Source of the DNA: Cohnella sp. SGD-V74
GTDB taxonomy: Bacteria > Bacillota > Bacilli > Paenibacillales > Paenibacillaceae
Length of the DNA: 64,000 bases
NCBI RefSeq assembly: GCF_003001675.1
Contig: NZ_PVYW01000010.1
Coordinates: forward strand, 124,001 to 188,000
Direction of reading: 5' to 3'
In this document: in pieces, positions 7,969 through 16,805 of the stretch
How positions within the stretch are numbered: the first letter of the stretch is position 1
Layout: the number at the start of each line of letters is the position of its first letter
The notes under the pieces: generated by a model
The model's input: the letters and a program-made list of their open reading frames with translations, nothing else
Told to the model about the DNA's origin: nothing
Database searches by the model: none
Translations under genes and position numbers: made by a program

Positions 7969-9651
7969 TTATTTTTTAATTTGAGCGTCGTAAGCTTCTT
8001 GATAGATTTGGATCAGACGGTTCAGATTCATGCTGTCGAGCGTCTTGAGATACGTGTCCCAATCTTTCTCGACGTCCGCGTCGCCGGTGACGAAGCGGGC
8101 GAGCATTTCCTCTACGTAGTCGTTGACCGTCTTCGAGAGATCGGCGATTTCGGTTGCCTGCTCGTTCGTCATGAACAGAGGAGGAACGGTCGCGTAGGTG
8201 CCCGATTTGTAAGGCTCGTAGTTGTTTTTCGTTTCGTTGTAGAGAATGACTTCGAGATCGTCGTCGCCCTTGCTGACCGCGCTCAGGCGGAATTCGTTGG
8301 AGCGAAGAGCCGGGCCGGTCTGCGCCCAGTTGACGTTCTGGACTTCGCCGAACGACTTCAGCTCGGACCATTTGGCCGGTTGGCCGTTAATGCCGATCTC
8401 GCCTTCCGTCGCGTTGCGCCATTCCTGATCCGGACGGCCGTAGTTGCTGCGCAGCGTGTGCTCGTATTCGTACAAGCCGTCGGCCCAGCGAAGCGCGACC
8501 TCGGGATTTTTCGCCTTGTTCGTAATCAGGAAAGATCCGGTCGTCAGGCTCGTCGCGTCCGTAGGAGCGTACTGAGCGCCGTTCGGGCCTTTCAGCACGG
8601 GAACCGTCTTATACTCGTTCCAGCGTCCGCTCTCGCCGAGAAGCTGCGTGAATACGCCTTGGTGGCCGCCGGTAGAGGCGCCGAGCAGAGGAACGTCCGG
8701 ATTTTCCCCGACCTGGATGAGCTGGTTGTCGTCCTGCGTGAACGATTCCGGCGTGATCAGACCTTCGGAGTAGAGCTTGTTCAGGTATTTCAGGCCTTCC
8801 TTCCATTCCGGCTTCGTGTACGAGACGTCAAGCTTGCCGTCCTGGACGAACAGCCGCTTCGTCGTGCCGTAGATCGGGTTGTAGATGAACGAGTTCATCA
8901 GGAAGCCGTCGATGGAAGATCTCCAGGACTTCGGAGAGATGGACAGCGCGACTTCGTCCGCTTTGCCGTTGTCGTTCGGGTCCTGCGTCTTGAACGCCTT
9001 AAGCACGTCGTACAGCTCTTCGGTTGTCGTCGGCATTTTCAAGCCCAGCTTGTCGAGCCACGGCTGGTAGATCCACATTTTCTGACTCATCGAGCAGTGA
9101 TAGCATTCGTTGACTTCCGGCAAGGAGTAGATGTTGCCGCCCGGAGCGGTGATCGCTTCCTTGATGTCCGGACGTTCGGCGAACAGCTTCTTCGTCTGCG
9201 TGCCTTGGCTCTCGATCAGGTCGTTCAAAGGCAGGAACACGCCTTGCGAGCCATAGATCATCTCTTGCGCCGGGGACACGTTCATGCCGAAGATGACGTC
9301 CGGATAGTCTTCGCTGGCGAGCACGAGGTTCAGCTTCTCCTGCATGCTCTGCTCCGGAACGACTTCCCATTCAATGTGGACGTTCGTTTTCTCTTCGTAC
9401 CATTTGGTGAATTCGTTGGTCGAGAAATCTTCGACGAGCGGATTGCCGCGCACCATGACTTTCAGCGTTACTTTTTCCTTCGTAATCGGATAAGTGCCAG
9501 GCTCGGTCAGCAGCCCGCCGTCCGCGCTTGCGCTCCCCGCAGGGGCGCTGGAGGAGGCGGAGCCTCCGTCGTTCTTGGAACCGGAGCAAGCGGCCAGAAC
9601 CGTGGATAACAGCAATACAGTCGCGATCAAGCTGAACAAGGATTTCTTCAT
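7969..9651 (-). CDS. Extracellular solute-binding lipoprotein of a sugar/glycan ABC importer
   Basis: A 560-residue lipoprotein: signal peptide 1-20 ending in the lipobox LAAC (about 18-21), then a Ser/Gly/Ala-rich tether (22-45), then a family 1 solute-binding domain of the long LipO/YtcQ type. It has the usual calcium-like loop DPNDNGKADE (about 222-231). It should deliver a saccharide or glycoconjugate to the two permeases encoded upstream. Promoter-proximal genes are the permeases, so it is the third gene of the transport unit; its stop codon lies 12 bp from repeat copy A. No ATPase gene is nearby, as usual for systems served by a shared MsmX-type ATPase. Confidence 0.88.
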   Translation of the reverse strand: MKKSLFSLIATVLLLSTVLAACSGSKNDGGSASSSAPAGSASADGGLLTEPGTYPITKEKVTLKVMVRGNPLVEDFSTNEFTKWYEEKTNVHIEWEVVPEQSMQEKLNLVLASEDYPDVIFGMNVSPAQEMIYGSQGVFLPLNDLIESQGTQTKKLFAERPDIKEAITAPGGNIYSLPEVNECYHCSMSQKMWIYQPWLDKLGLKMPTTTEELYDVLKAFKTQDPNDNGKADEVALSISPKSWRSSIDGFLMNSFIYNPIYGTTKRLFVQDGKLDVSYTKPEWKEGLKYLNKLYSEGLITPESFTQDDNQLIQVGENPDVPLLGASTGGHQGVFTQLLGESGRWNEYKTVPVLKGPNGAQYAPTDATSLTTGSFLITNKAKNPEVALRWADGLYEYEHTLRSNYGRPDQEWRNATEGEIGINGQPAKWSELKSFGEVQNVNWAQTGPALRSNEFRLSAVSKGDDDLEVILYNETKNNYEPYKSGTYATVPPLFMTNEQATEIADLSKTVNDYVEEMLARFVTGDADVEKDWDTYLKTLDSMNLNRLIQIYQEAYDAQIKK

Positions 9652-9682
9652 ATAGACCCTCCCGAAGTGATTGCGAATTAAA

Positions 9683-10579
9683 TTAGCCTTTAATCGAACC
9701 GATCATGACGCCTTTGACGAAAAACTTCTGAACGAACGGATACACGAGCATAAGAGGGACGGACGAGATGACGATCAGCGAGTACTTGAGCAGCTCGCGC
9801 AAGCCTTGACGGGCCGCCGCCGATTTGACGTCTCCCAGCATGTCGATCCGAACTTCGTTCTGGACGAGAATGTCTCTGAGAATCAATTGGAGCGGATACA
9901 ATTGCGGGTCTTTCAAGTAGATCATCGCGTTAAAATATTGATTCCAGTGGCCGACCGCATAGAAGAGCGCGATAACGGCGATAATCGGTCCCGACAGCGG
10001 CACGACGATCTTCAGCAGAAAGCGGAAATCGTTGCAGCCGTCGATCTGCGACGCCTCCAGCAGCTCGCCCGGAATCGTCGTCTGGAAGTAGGTGCGCATA
10101 ATGATGACGTTCCATACCGACAGCGCGGTCGGTATCAGCATCGCCCATACGGTGTCGATCATATGCAAGTCTTTCACGACGAAATAAGTCGGGATAAGCC
10201 CTCCGTTGAACATCATCGTGAAGACGAACAGCAGCATGAACTTGTTCCGTCCCCGGAAGTCTTTGCGCGACAGCGGGTAAGCGGCCAGAATCGACAGGAC
10301 GACGTTGATGAACGTTCCTGCGACCGTATAGAAGAACGTGTTCTGGAAGCCCGTCAGGATGTTCTTGTTCTTGAATACGGCTTTGTAGCCGTCGAGCGAC
10401 GGTTCCACAGGCCACAGCCACACTTTGCCCGACAGGACGGCATAGCTGGAGCTGAAGGAAGCGCTTACGACATAGACGAGCGGATACAGCACGACGATGA
10501 GCACGATCGTCAGCATAATGTAATTGACGACGTTGAAGGCGCGGTCTCCGCCCGACTCCCGAATCGGCTTGGCATGCAT
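9683..10579 (-). CDS. ABC importer permease, YtcP/LplC-like
   Basis: A 298-residue inner-membrane permease (PF00528) with six predicted membrane segments. The cytoplasmic EAA loop is visible as LLEASQIDGCNDFRFLLKIV. It ends with FVQKFFVKGVMIGSIKG, the typical terminus of CUT1-type second permeases. ATG at 10579 has GGAGGA about 9 nt upstream; an earlier ATG at 10600 overlaps the previous gene's end and has no Shine-Dalgarno. It forms a heteromeric channel with the product of the preceding gene. Confidence 0.88.
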   Translation of the reverse strand: MHAKPIRESGGDRAFNVVNYIMLTIVLIVVLYPLVYVVSASFSSSYAVLSGKVWLWPVEPSLDGYKAVFKNKNILTGFQNTFFYTVAGTFINVVLSILAAYPLSRKDFRGRNKFMLLFVFTMMFNGGLIPTYFVVKDLHMIDTVWAMLIPTALSVWNVIIMRTYFQTTIPGELLEASQIDGCNDFRFLLKIVVPLSGPIIAVIALFYAVGHWNQYFNAMIYLKDPQLYPLQLILRDILVQNEVRIDMLGDVKSAAARQGLRELLKYSLIVISSVPLMLVYPFVQKFFVKGVMIGSIKG

Positions 10580-10593
10580 GGCTTTCGTTCCTC

Positions 10594-11508
10594 CTACCAT
10601 AGGCTTTCCTGCCCCACTTTCTTGGCCGTCTGATTTACGACGATGAGCAGTACGAATCCTATGACGGCTTTGAACAGGCCGATGGCGGTCGCGTAAGAGA
10701 AATTAAGCGCTTGCGAAACGAGCCCGATCTTGTACACGTAGGTGTCGATGACTTCGGAGGCTCGCAGATTCAGCGCATTTTGCATCAGCAAAATTTTCTC
10801 GAAGCCGGTCTCCATGATCTGACCCGTGTTCAGAATAAGCAGAATGACCGCGATCGGCATAATGCCGGGCAAGTCGATATGCCGCATGCGCTGCACCTTG
10901 CTCGCGCCGTCCATGACGGCGGCCTCGTGAAGCGAAGGATCGATGCCGGCCAACGCCGCCAAGTAGATAATGCAGGCGAATCCGACGTTCTGCCATACAT
11001 GGGACCAGACGTAGATCGACTGGAACATGCCGGCTTGGCCCATGAAGTTGATCGGATCTACGCCGAACCAGCCCAGGAACGAGTTGATAATGCCGGTCCG
11101 AGGGTCGAGAAACTGGAACAGCAAACCGACCACGACGACCAATGAAATGAAATAAGGCGCGTAGGTGACCATCTGTACCGTTTTCTTGAACCGCTCGTGC
11201 TTCACATAATTCAATCCCAGAGCCAGCAGGATGGGAAAGGGGAAGCTGGCGATTAACGTGTAGAAGCTGATGGACAGCGTGTTTCTCAGCAATCTCCAGA
11301 ATTCATAGGAATTAAAGAAACGCTCGAAGTGGGCGAATCCGACCCATGGGCTTCCGAACATGCCTTTGGTGACAGTGAACTGCTTGAACGCGATAACGTT
11401 TCCAAACATCGGTACGTACTTGAATACGATGATGTAAAGAAGCGGCAGAGCGAACAGCGCGTACAACTGCCAGCCTTTCCTTACATCGGTCAAGGTTCTC
11501 AGCTGCAA
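10594..11508 (-). CDS. ABC importer permease, LplB/YteP-like
   Basis: A 304-residue permease of the LplB/YteP type, first gene of the importer-fucosidase operon. The N-terminal signature LYALFALPLLYIIVFKYVPM (about 15-34) and the EAA loop HEAAVMDGASKVQRMRHIDL are clear. The start is the weakest call: TTG at 11508 sits directly after GAGGGGGG, and another TTG lies at 11493; no ATG is available before residue 34. About 45-75 nt upstream there are a TATACT -10 and, farther up, a cre site. Confidence 0.86.
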   Translation of the reverse strand: MQLRTLTDVRKGWQLYALFALPLLYIIVFKYVPMFGNVIAFKQFTVTKGMFGSPWVGFAHFERFFNSYEFWRLLRNTLSISFYTLIASFPFPILLALGLNYVKHERFKKTVQMVTYAPYFISLVVVVGLLFQFLDPRTGIINSFLGWFGVDPINFMGQAGMFQSIYVWSHVWQNVGFACIIYLAALAGIDPSLHEAAVMDGASKVQRMRHIDLPGIMPIAVILLILNTGQIMETGFEKILLMQNALNLRASEVIDTYVYKIGLVSQALNFSYATAIGLFKAVIGFVLLIVVNQTAKKVGQESLW

Positions 11509-11552
11509 TCCCCCCTCGGCTTAAGACTTGTTGTTTCCGGCCGGTGATTCGA

Positions 11553-11558
11553 AGTATA
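11553..11558 (-). promoter_or_regulatory. Probable -10 of the importer-fucosidase operon
   Basis: TATACT on the minus strand, 45 nt upstream of the first permease start. The -35 position 17 nt away (TTACGA) is weak, which fits a promoter needing an activator such as the adjacent AraC-type sensor. Confidence 0.45.
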
Positions 11559-11622
11559 GAGGGGGGCGAGCTTGTTCGTAAAGAAGACAAAATCAAGGAC
11601 TATGCACGAATTTAGAATGGTC

Positions 11623-11636
11623 TGTAAGCGCTTTTA
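11623..11636. promoter_or_regulatory. Catabolite-responsive element (cre)
   Basis: TGTAAGCGCTTTTA matches the CcpA-binding consensus TGWAARCGYTTWCA at 13 of 14 positions. It lies about 65 bp upstream of the -10 of the importer-fucosidase operon and downstream of the sensor gene, so CcpA may repress this operon when preferred sugars are present. Confidence 0.6.
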
Positions 11637-11669
11637 TTCCACATTCATAGACTATTCAATTGTTTAGAA

Positions 11670-13970
11670 TCAGCCTCGGGAATTGCGGCGAAACTCCGTG
11701 GCGCTAAGGCCGTTCGCCCTTTTGAAGGCGCGGCTGAACGAGTTGAGGGAATAGTAGCCGACCCAGGCGGAAATCTCGCTGACGGGCATCTCGCTCTCGG
11801 TCAGCATCCGCTTGGCGTGACCCATGCGCACGTTCTCCAGATAGTCGGAGAAGTTCACGCCGGTCTGTTCCTTGAAGAAATAGGAGATGTACGCTTCCGA
11901 CGTATTGAAACGGTCGGCCAAGGTGGTCAGGCTGAGATCGGTCTGCATGTAATGCTCGTCCAGGTAACGGATCAAGTCGTCCTTAAGCTGGTTGTTGTGG
12001 CTCTTCTTCCGGTCGTGCTGGCCTTGGCAGAGCAGCAGGAACCCGTCGGACAGCTGGCCGAAAGCGAGCTTCGCCGGACGGCCGGATTCGGAGGCGACCA
12101 GGGCCGAATGGATTTTCTCGTTCTGCCGCTCCGTTTCCGTCGCGGCTTGCTCCAGGCATTTCAGCAGCGTGCCGGTCATTTCGTTGACGAGAATTTTGCC
12201 GACGGCGGCCGGCAGATTCGGTTGATCGAGATTGTTCTCGCGGATTTGGCCGAGCAGAGCTTCGGTCTCGGCGACGCTGCCGGACTTGACCAGATTGATC
12301 AGCCGCTGCTCGACGTCGGGCGGGTAGTAGTAAGCCGGAAGGGCAGGGCTGTCTTCGTCGTCTTGCGTCACGATCGTGCGCTCCTCGGACCAGCTGGCCC
12401 GCTGCAGCAGCAGACGGGCTTCCTCGTACGAGCGGCTGATCTCGGTCATCTCCAGATAACAGCCTCCGACGGCGGCGTAGGTCTGCGCGTTCAGCGCGCC
12501 GACGATGCGGTTCTGCAGCTCCTTGAGCATACGGCGGATTTCGTCCAGATAAGCTTCCGGAGACTCCGAATCGCCGTTAAACAGCAGACCGATCTGATTT
12601 TCCCCGAGATCGTGGGTCGAGATCGTCTTGCCGAACCCTTTGGAGATCATGTCGCGTATGGCGATTTTGCGGAAATCGAGCTCGGTAAGCATCGCTTCGT
12701 TATAGGAGCCGTCGTAGCCGGCGATGACCAGAATGCCGACGGAGAAGCGGCTGCCTTCCCACGATTGCCGGGAGTGCTCCATGGCGACGGCGATGTCTTT
12801 GTTGGACAAATAGTGTCCGCGAAGCAGACGGTCGTAAAATCCGCTGCGAATCAGCGGAACCTGCTGCTCCATCTTCTCGGACAGAAAGTCGTTGCTGTGC
12901 ACGAGATTGGTGACGGAGGCGCGAATCTGGTCCCAGGCGTTGCGCTGCGGGGGCGCTTCCGCGCCCGTCCGCTGGCTGGGCAGGACGCGCAGCAGCATCC
13001 AGAGCGGACGGCTGTTGCGGTAGGAGAACAGCAGCGCGGCGAGCAGGCCGAAGCCGAGGCCGAGCAGAATGATCGTCAGGATGAGCTGCTTGAAGTAGCG
13101 CACCTGCTGAAGGACGTACGCCTCGGGCTGCGCGGACAAATATGTCCAGCCGTTGTAGCGGGACGTTGTTTTCGTCACGAGCATGCTGCTGCCTTCGATG
13201 TTGAGCTGGGAGAAGCCGTCCGGCAGGTCCTTCGACCATCCGATATCGGTATTCGAGCCGATCCGGCTGATGATGTCGCCCTTGCTGTCGGCGATAAAGG
13301 CGAAACCCCCGTTGCTCGAATCGAGCTTGTGCAGCAGGCTGCGGATCTGATTGTCGTCGATCAGCATCAGGACGACGCCGGAGCGCTCCCGGGTTCCGAA
13401 CGACTGCATGTAGGTAACGACGGAATGGGGTTTGCCCCGATAGACGGCGGGCTGCCCGGGAAGGAACGTCTTGCGTCCGGCGGCGGCCGTCAGGCTGCTT
13501 GCCCATTCTTCGTAAGATTGGTCGGCATAGCGAAACTCCAAATCGTAAAACTGCCGAAGCGAATGCGAAGTGTCCGGAGAGATGACGGCTCCGCTGCGGG
13601 GGTAGGCGACATAATAGTCCAGAATAAAGTGGTTAAACAAAGGATAGTCGAACAGATCTTTGCGCAGCTCCAGAATGCGAACCGGATTCGTACCGTAGAA
13701 AGGTCTGTCCACGTACTGGAAGTTCAGCGCCTTCGGGCTGCTCGACACTTGCTCGGCGATCGTCTCCAGCTCTTCGAACCGTCGGTCCATAATTTCCTTC
13801 GTCTGCTCCATAACCGCGTAGGCTGTTTCCTTGGAGTGGTTTTCCACCAGCGCCGAGGTTCTGTCGTAGGCGTACAGCGCGACGGCCAAGAAGCCGGCCA
13901 GCAGAATGCCGTACGGGACGAAGAAGTGAATCCATACCTTCATGCTTCCGCGTTGCTTGTCAATGCTCAT
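11670..13970 (-). CDS. Membrane-bound AraC-type transcriptional regulator (sensor)
   Basis: A 766-residue one-component regulator. Two membrane segments (about 12-32 and 290-315) enclose an extracellular dCache-like sensor domain. A long cytoplasmic linker follows, then a C-terminal AraC DNA-binding domain (about 665-766) with two helix-turn-helix units, including ISYFFKEQTGVNFSDYL and SRAFKRANGLSATEF. Proteins of this architecture sit beside LplB/YtcP importers in Paenibacillaceae and are thought to sense the imported substrate outside the cell. ATG at 13970 follows AGGGGGAG. It lies upstream of, and co-oriented with, the permease operon it probably activates, and is divergent from the germination operon. 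Confidence 0.88.
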   Translation of the reverse strand: MSIDKQRGSMKVWIHFFVPYGILLAGFLAVALYAYDRTSALVENHSKETAYAVMEQTKEIMDRRFEELETIAEQVSSSPKALNFQYVDRPFYGTNPVRILELRKDLFDYPLFNHFILDYYVAYPRSGAVISPDTSHSLRQFYDLEFRYADQSYEEWASSLTAAAGRKTFLPGQPAVYRGKPHSVVTYMQSFGTRERSGVVLMLIDDNQIRSLLHKLDSSNGGFAFIADSKGDIISRIGSNTDIGWSKDLPDGFSQLNIEGSSMLVTKTTSRYNGWTYLSAQPEAYVLQQVRYFKQLILTIILLGLGFGLLAALLFSYRNSRPLWMLLRVLPSQRTGAEAPPQRNAWDQIRASVTNLVHSNDFLSEKMEQQVPLIRSGFYDRLLRGHYLSNKDIAVAMEHSRQSWEGSRFSVGILVIAGYDGSYNEAMLTELDFRKIAIRDMISKGFGKTISTHDLGENQIGLLFNGDSESPEAYLDEIRRMLKELQNRIVGALNAQTYAAVGGCYLEMTEISRSYEEARLLLQRASWSEERTIVTQDDEDSPALPAYYYPPDVEQRLINLVKSGSVAETEALLGQIRENNLDQPNLPAAVGKILVNEMTGTLLKCLEQAATETERQNEKIHSALVASESGRPAKLAFGQLSDGFLLLCQGQHDRKKSHNNQLKDDLIRYLDEHYMQTDLSLTTLADRFNTSEAYISYFFKEQTGVNFSDYLENVRMGHAKRMLTESEMPVSEISAWVGYYSLNSFSRAFKRANGLSATEFRRNSRG

Positions 13971-14163
13971 GAAACGGACTCCCCCTGATGTCTTCTGTGT
14001 AAGGGTTTTCTAAAATGATAACAAATATCGCCGTCCAGCGGTATGCAAATGAGAGCTGTATTTTTCTTCCGGTCGCGGGAGCGGGGGCTGCGGTTAAATC
14101 AGGAAGGGTTGGATATATTAAAAGGAAATTCGAGCCAAGCGCCCGCGCAAGGAGGAGATGGGC

Positions 14164-15693
14164 ATGAGCGAGTCGGCGAGCGACGATAAGCGCGGAGAAA
14201 GTTACGTCTTCCCGGACATGCAGGAAAACATCGGCCATATTCGGCGAATGCTCGGGGACCCGGCGGACCTTGTCATTCGCATCATCAGCATCGGCGGGGG
14301 CGAGAGAAGCTGCGCGCTCGCTTTTCTCTCCGGGCTGTCGGACAAGGCGGTCATCGACGAACAGATCGTCCGGCAGATTCTGAAAGCGGGACGATTCGGG
14401 CAAGAGGATACGGGCATGGACATCTCGGAGGTGCTGGGCGGTCTTCGGAACGAGACGATGTCGGTGTCCCAGGTTCTCGAAGTCAACCTCTGGAGCGATG
14501 TCATCAAAGCGGTTCTGTACGGAGATACGGCGATGTTCCTGGAGGGAGCGGACGACGTTCTGCTGATCGGCACCCAGAATTGGAAGGAACGGAGCATTGA
14601 TGAACCGCCTACAGAAGCGCTGGTTCGGGGGCCAAGGGAAGGGTTCACGGAGAAGATCGAGACCAATATCGGTCTCATCCGCAGAGGCATTCGCGACATG
14701 AACTTGCGCTTCGTTTCTTACACGATCGGAAGGCGTTCGCGCAAAACGCTTATTTTGACGTATATCCAAGGCATTATTCATCCGGCCATCGTGGAAGAAG
14801 CGCGCAGAAGATTGGATACGATCGACATCGACGACGCTCCGGAATCGGGATTCATCGAGCAATGGATCGAGGACAGCTTCCTGTCCCCGTTCCCTCAATT
14901 GCTGCATACGGAGAGGCCGGACAAAGTCAGGGCGGCGCTGCTGCAGGGCAAGGCGGCGGTCATGCTGGAAGGGACTCCGTTCGCGCTTATCCTGCCGACG
15001 ACGTTCGTGGCGTTGATTCAGTCGCCGGAAGATTATTACGAGCGGTGGCTGATCGGCTCTTTGATCCGGCTGCTGCGTTATCTCGCGGTAATCATCGCCC
15101 TTTTCGCTCCCGCGATTTATATCGCTCTCGTCTCCTTCCATCAGGGGATGATTCCGTTTAAGCTGGCGTTCTCGATCGCCGCCGCGCGGGAAGGGGTCCC
15201 CTTTCCGGCAATCATAGAGGCGATGGTGATGGAAGGGACGCTCGAGCTTCTGCGCGAGGCGGGCGTGCGGCTTCCCAAGCCGATCGGCCAGACGATCGGC
15301 ATCGTAGGCGGCCTTGTCATCGGCGAGGCGGCCGTCCAGGCGGGCGTCGTCAGTCCGATCATGGTTATCATCGTCGCCGTGACGGCGATCTCCTCGTTCG
15401 CCATTCCGTCCTACAGCGCGGGCATCGCTTTTCGCATGCTCCGGTTCGCGACGATGCTGGCGGCAGGCATATTGGGGCTGTTCGGGATTATTCTGACGTT
15501 CATCATGATCAGCACGCACCTCGTCAGGCTGAGAAGCTTCGGCATGCCGTACTCTGCTCCGTTCGCGCCGATGTTCATTACCGACTGGAGGGATTTGGTC
15601 ATTCGCTCTCCGGTGACTTTTCTGACGAAAAGACCCGAATTCATCCAGACGAAAAATATTAATCGGGCGAACAAGAGAGGAAAGCGTTCATGA
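14164..15693 (+). CDS. gerKA: Spore germination protein, GerA family A subunit
   Basis: A 509-residue GerA/GerKA-type subunit of the inner-membrane nutrient germinant receptor of spores. The N-terminal half is soluble (it contains YTIGRRSRKTLILTYI and a GTPFALILPTTF block), and four to five membrane segments follow between about 290 and 480. GFFxxRPxFxLR-type ends are replaced by VTFLTKRPEFIQT, close to the family. ATG at 14164 is chosen over 14158, since AGGAGG is 8 nt before it. The stop overlaps the next start (ATGA). The subtype K is by general resemblance; receptor type and germinant are not readable. Confidence 0.88.
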   Translation: MSESASDDKRGESYVFPDMQENIGHIRRMLGDPADLVIRIISIGGGERSCALAFLSGLSDKAVIDEQIVRQILKAGRFGQEDTGMDISEVLGGLRNETMSVSQVLEVNLWSDVIKAVLYGDTAMFLEGADDVLLIGTQNWKERSIDEPPTEALVRGPREGFTEKIETNIGLIRRGIRDMNLRFVSYTIGRRSRKTLILTYIQGIIHPAIVEEARRRLDTIDIDDAPESGFIEQWIEDSFLSPFPQLLHTERPDKVRAALLQGKAAVMLEGTPFALILPTTFVALIQSPEDYYERWLIGSLIRLLRYLAVIIALFAPAIYIALVSFHQGMIPFKLAFSIAAAREGVPFPAIIEAMVMEGTLELLREAGVRLPKPIGQTIGIVGGLVIGEAAVQAGVVSPIMVIIVAVTAISSFAIPSYSAGIAFRMLRFATMLAAGILGLFGIILTFIMISTHLVRLRSFGMPYSAPFAPMFITDWRDLVIRSPVTFLTKRPEFIQTKNINRANKRGKRS

Positions 15694-16805
15694 AATCGTT
15701 CGAATACGGCGACCGGGAGATCGGGACGACCGAGGTGGTCTACGGGGTGAGCAACATGGTCATCGGCTTCGGCGTGCTGACTCTGCCGCGTTCGCTGGCC
15801 GCCATGACAGAATCCTCGGACGGTTGGATTTCGCTTATGATCGGAGGAGGCGCGGCGCTTGTCTTCGGCTGGCTGATCGCCTTGCTGTGCGCGCGTTTTC
15901 CGAAAATGGGACTCAGCGACATGACGAAGGCGGTCGCCAACGGAGCAGTCGCCAACGTCGTCGCCATGCTGTTCGCTTGCTATACGTTTCTGTTCGTCGG
16001 CTACGAGACGAGAGGGTTGGCCAACATCTCCAAGCTGTATCTGTTCGATCGGACGCCGGAGGAAGCGATCTGCCTGTTCTTCCTGCTCGTGCTGGCATAC
16101 GGGGTGGCGGGGCCGAGCGCGGCGCTGCTGCGTTTGAATCTGATCTTCCTCCCTCTCGTGCTGATTATCGTATTCCTCGTGCTGACGATGAACATTACGT
16201 TTTTCAATATGCACAATCTCAAACCGCTGTTCGTCACGGATTGGCAGGACACGCTGAAAGCGACCAAAGGCACCGTGTTCTCCTTTCTCGGCTTCGAAAT
16301 TTTCCTGTTCTACAACGCTTGGGCCAATCGGCCGAAGGCGATGAAGAAGGCGATTCTCGGCGGGCTTGCGATTCCACTCTTCATTTATTTGATCGTCTTC
16401 GTCTTCGTGATCGGGATTTTCGGTTCCGAGGTCACGAAGAATACCCTGTATCCGACGGCCGAATTGGCCAAACAAGTGGAAATTCCCGGGGGATTCTTCG
16501 AGAGATTCGAGTCCATCTTCTTTACGATCTGGGTCGTTACTCTATTCAATACGGCGGCGATGGCGTTCGACGTGACTATCATCGCCTTGAGAACCTTGTT
16601 CCCCAAACCGAAGCGAATGACCTGGGTGATCTGGCTTTGTCCGTTGATTTACCTCGTCTCCATGCAGCCCCAGAGCGTCACGGAAATCGATACGTTCGGG
16701 GAGTGGATCAGCTACGCGGGGCTCGCGATCGGCTGGTGTCTCCCGGCCGTTCTGCTCGGGGTGGCCAAGATGCGGAGGATTAAAGGCAATGAGCAAGCTT
16801 CTTAG
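15690..16805 (+). CDS. gerKB: Spore germination permease, GerB family (APC superfamily)
   Basis: A 371-residue integral membrane protein with about ten hydrophobic segments, the B subunit of a GerA-type germinant receptor. B subunits belong to the amino acid-polyamine-organocation transporter fold and bind the germinant. The N-terminal block YGVSNMVIGFGVLTLPRSLA (about 15-34) is characteristic. It overlaps the A gene by 4 nt and the C gene by 17 nt, so the three subunits are translationally coupled. Confidence 0.88.
   Translation: MKSFEYGDREIGTTEVVYGVSNMVIGFGVLTLPRSLAAMTESSDGWISLMIGGGAALVFGWLIALLCARFPKMGLSDMTKAVANGAVANVVAMLFACYTFLFVGYETRGLANISKLYLFDRTPEEAICLFFLLVLAYGVAGPSAALLRLNLIFLPLVLIIVFLVLTMNITFFNMHNLKPLFVTDWQDTLKATKGTVFSFLGFEIFLFYNAWANRPKAMKKAILGGLAIPLFIYLIVFVFVIGIFGSEVTKNTLYPTAELAKQVEIPGGFFERFESIFFTIWVVTLFNTAAMAFDVTIIALRTLFPKPKRMTWVIWLCPLIYLVSMQPQSVTEIDTFGEWISYAGLAIGWCLPAVLLGVAKMRRIKGNEQAS

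Noticed and set aside
11817..13988. A 723-codon open frame antisense to the AraC-type sensor
   Set aside because: Shadow frame produced by high third-position GC; no family pattern, no Shine-Dalgarno, and the opposite strand encodes an intact AraC sensor. The same applies to long antisense frames at 377-1741, 13960-15519, 29779-31326, 32348-34300, 36654-38297 and 38366-39769.
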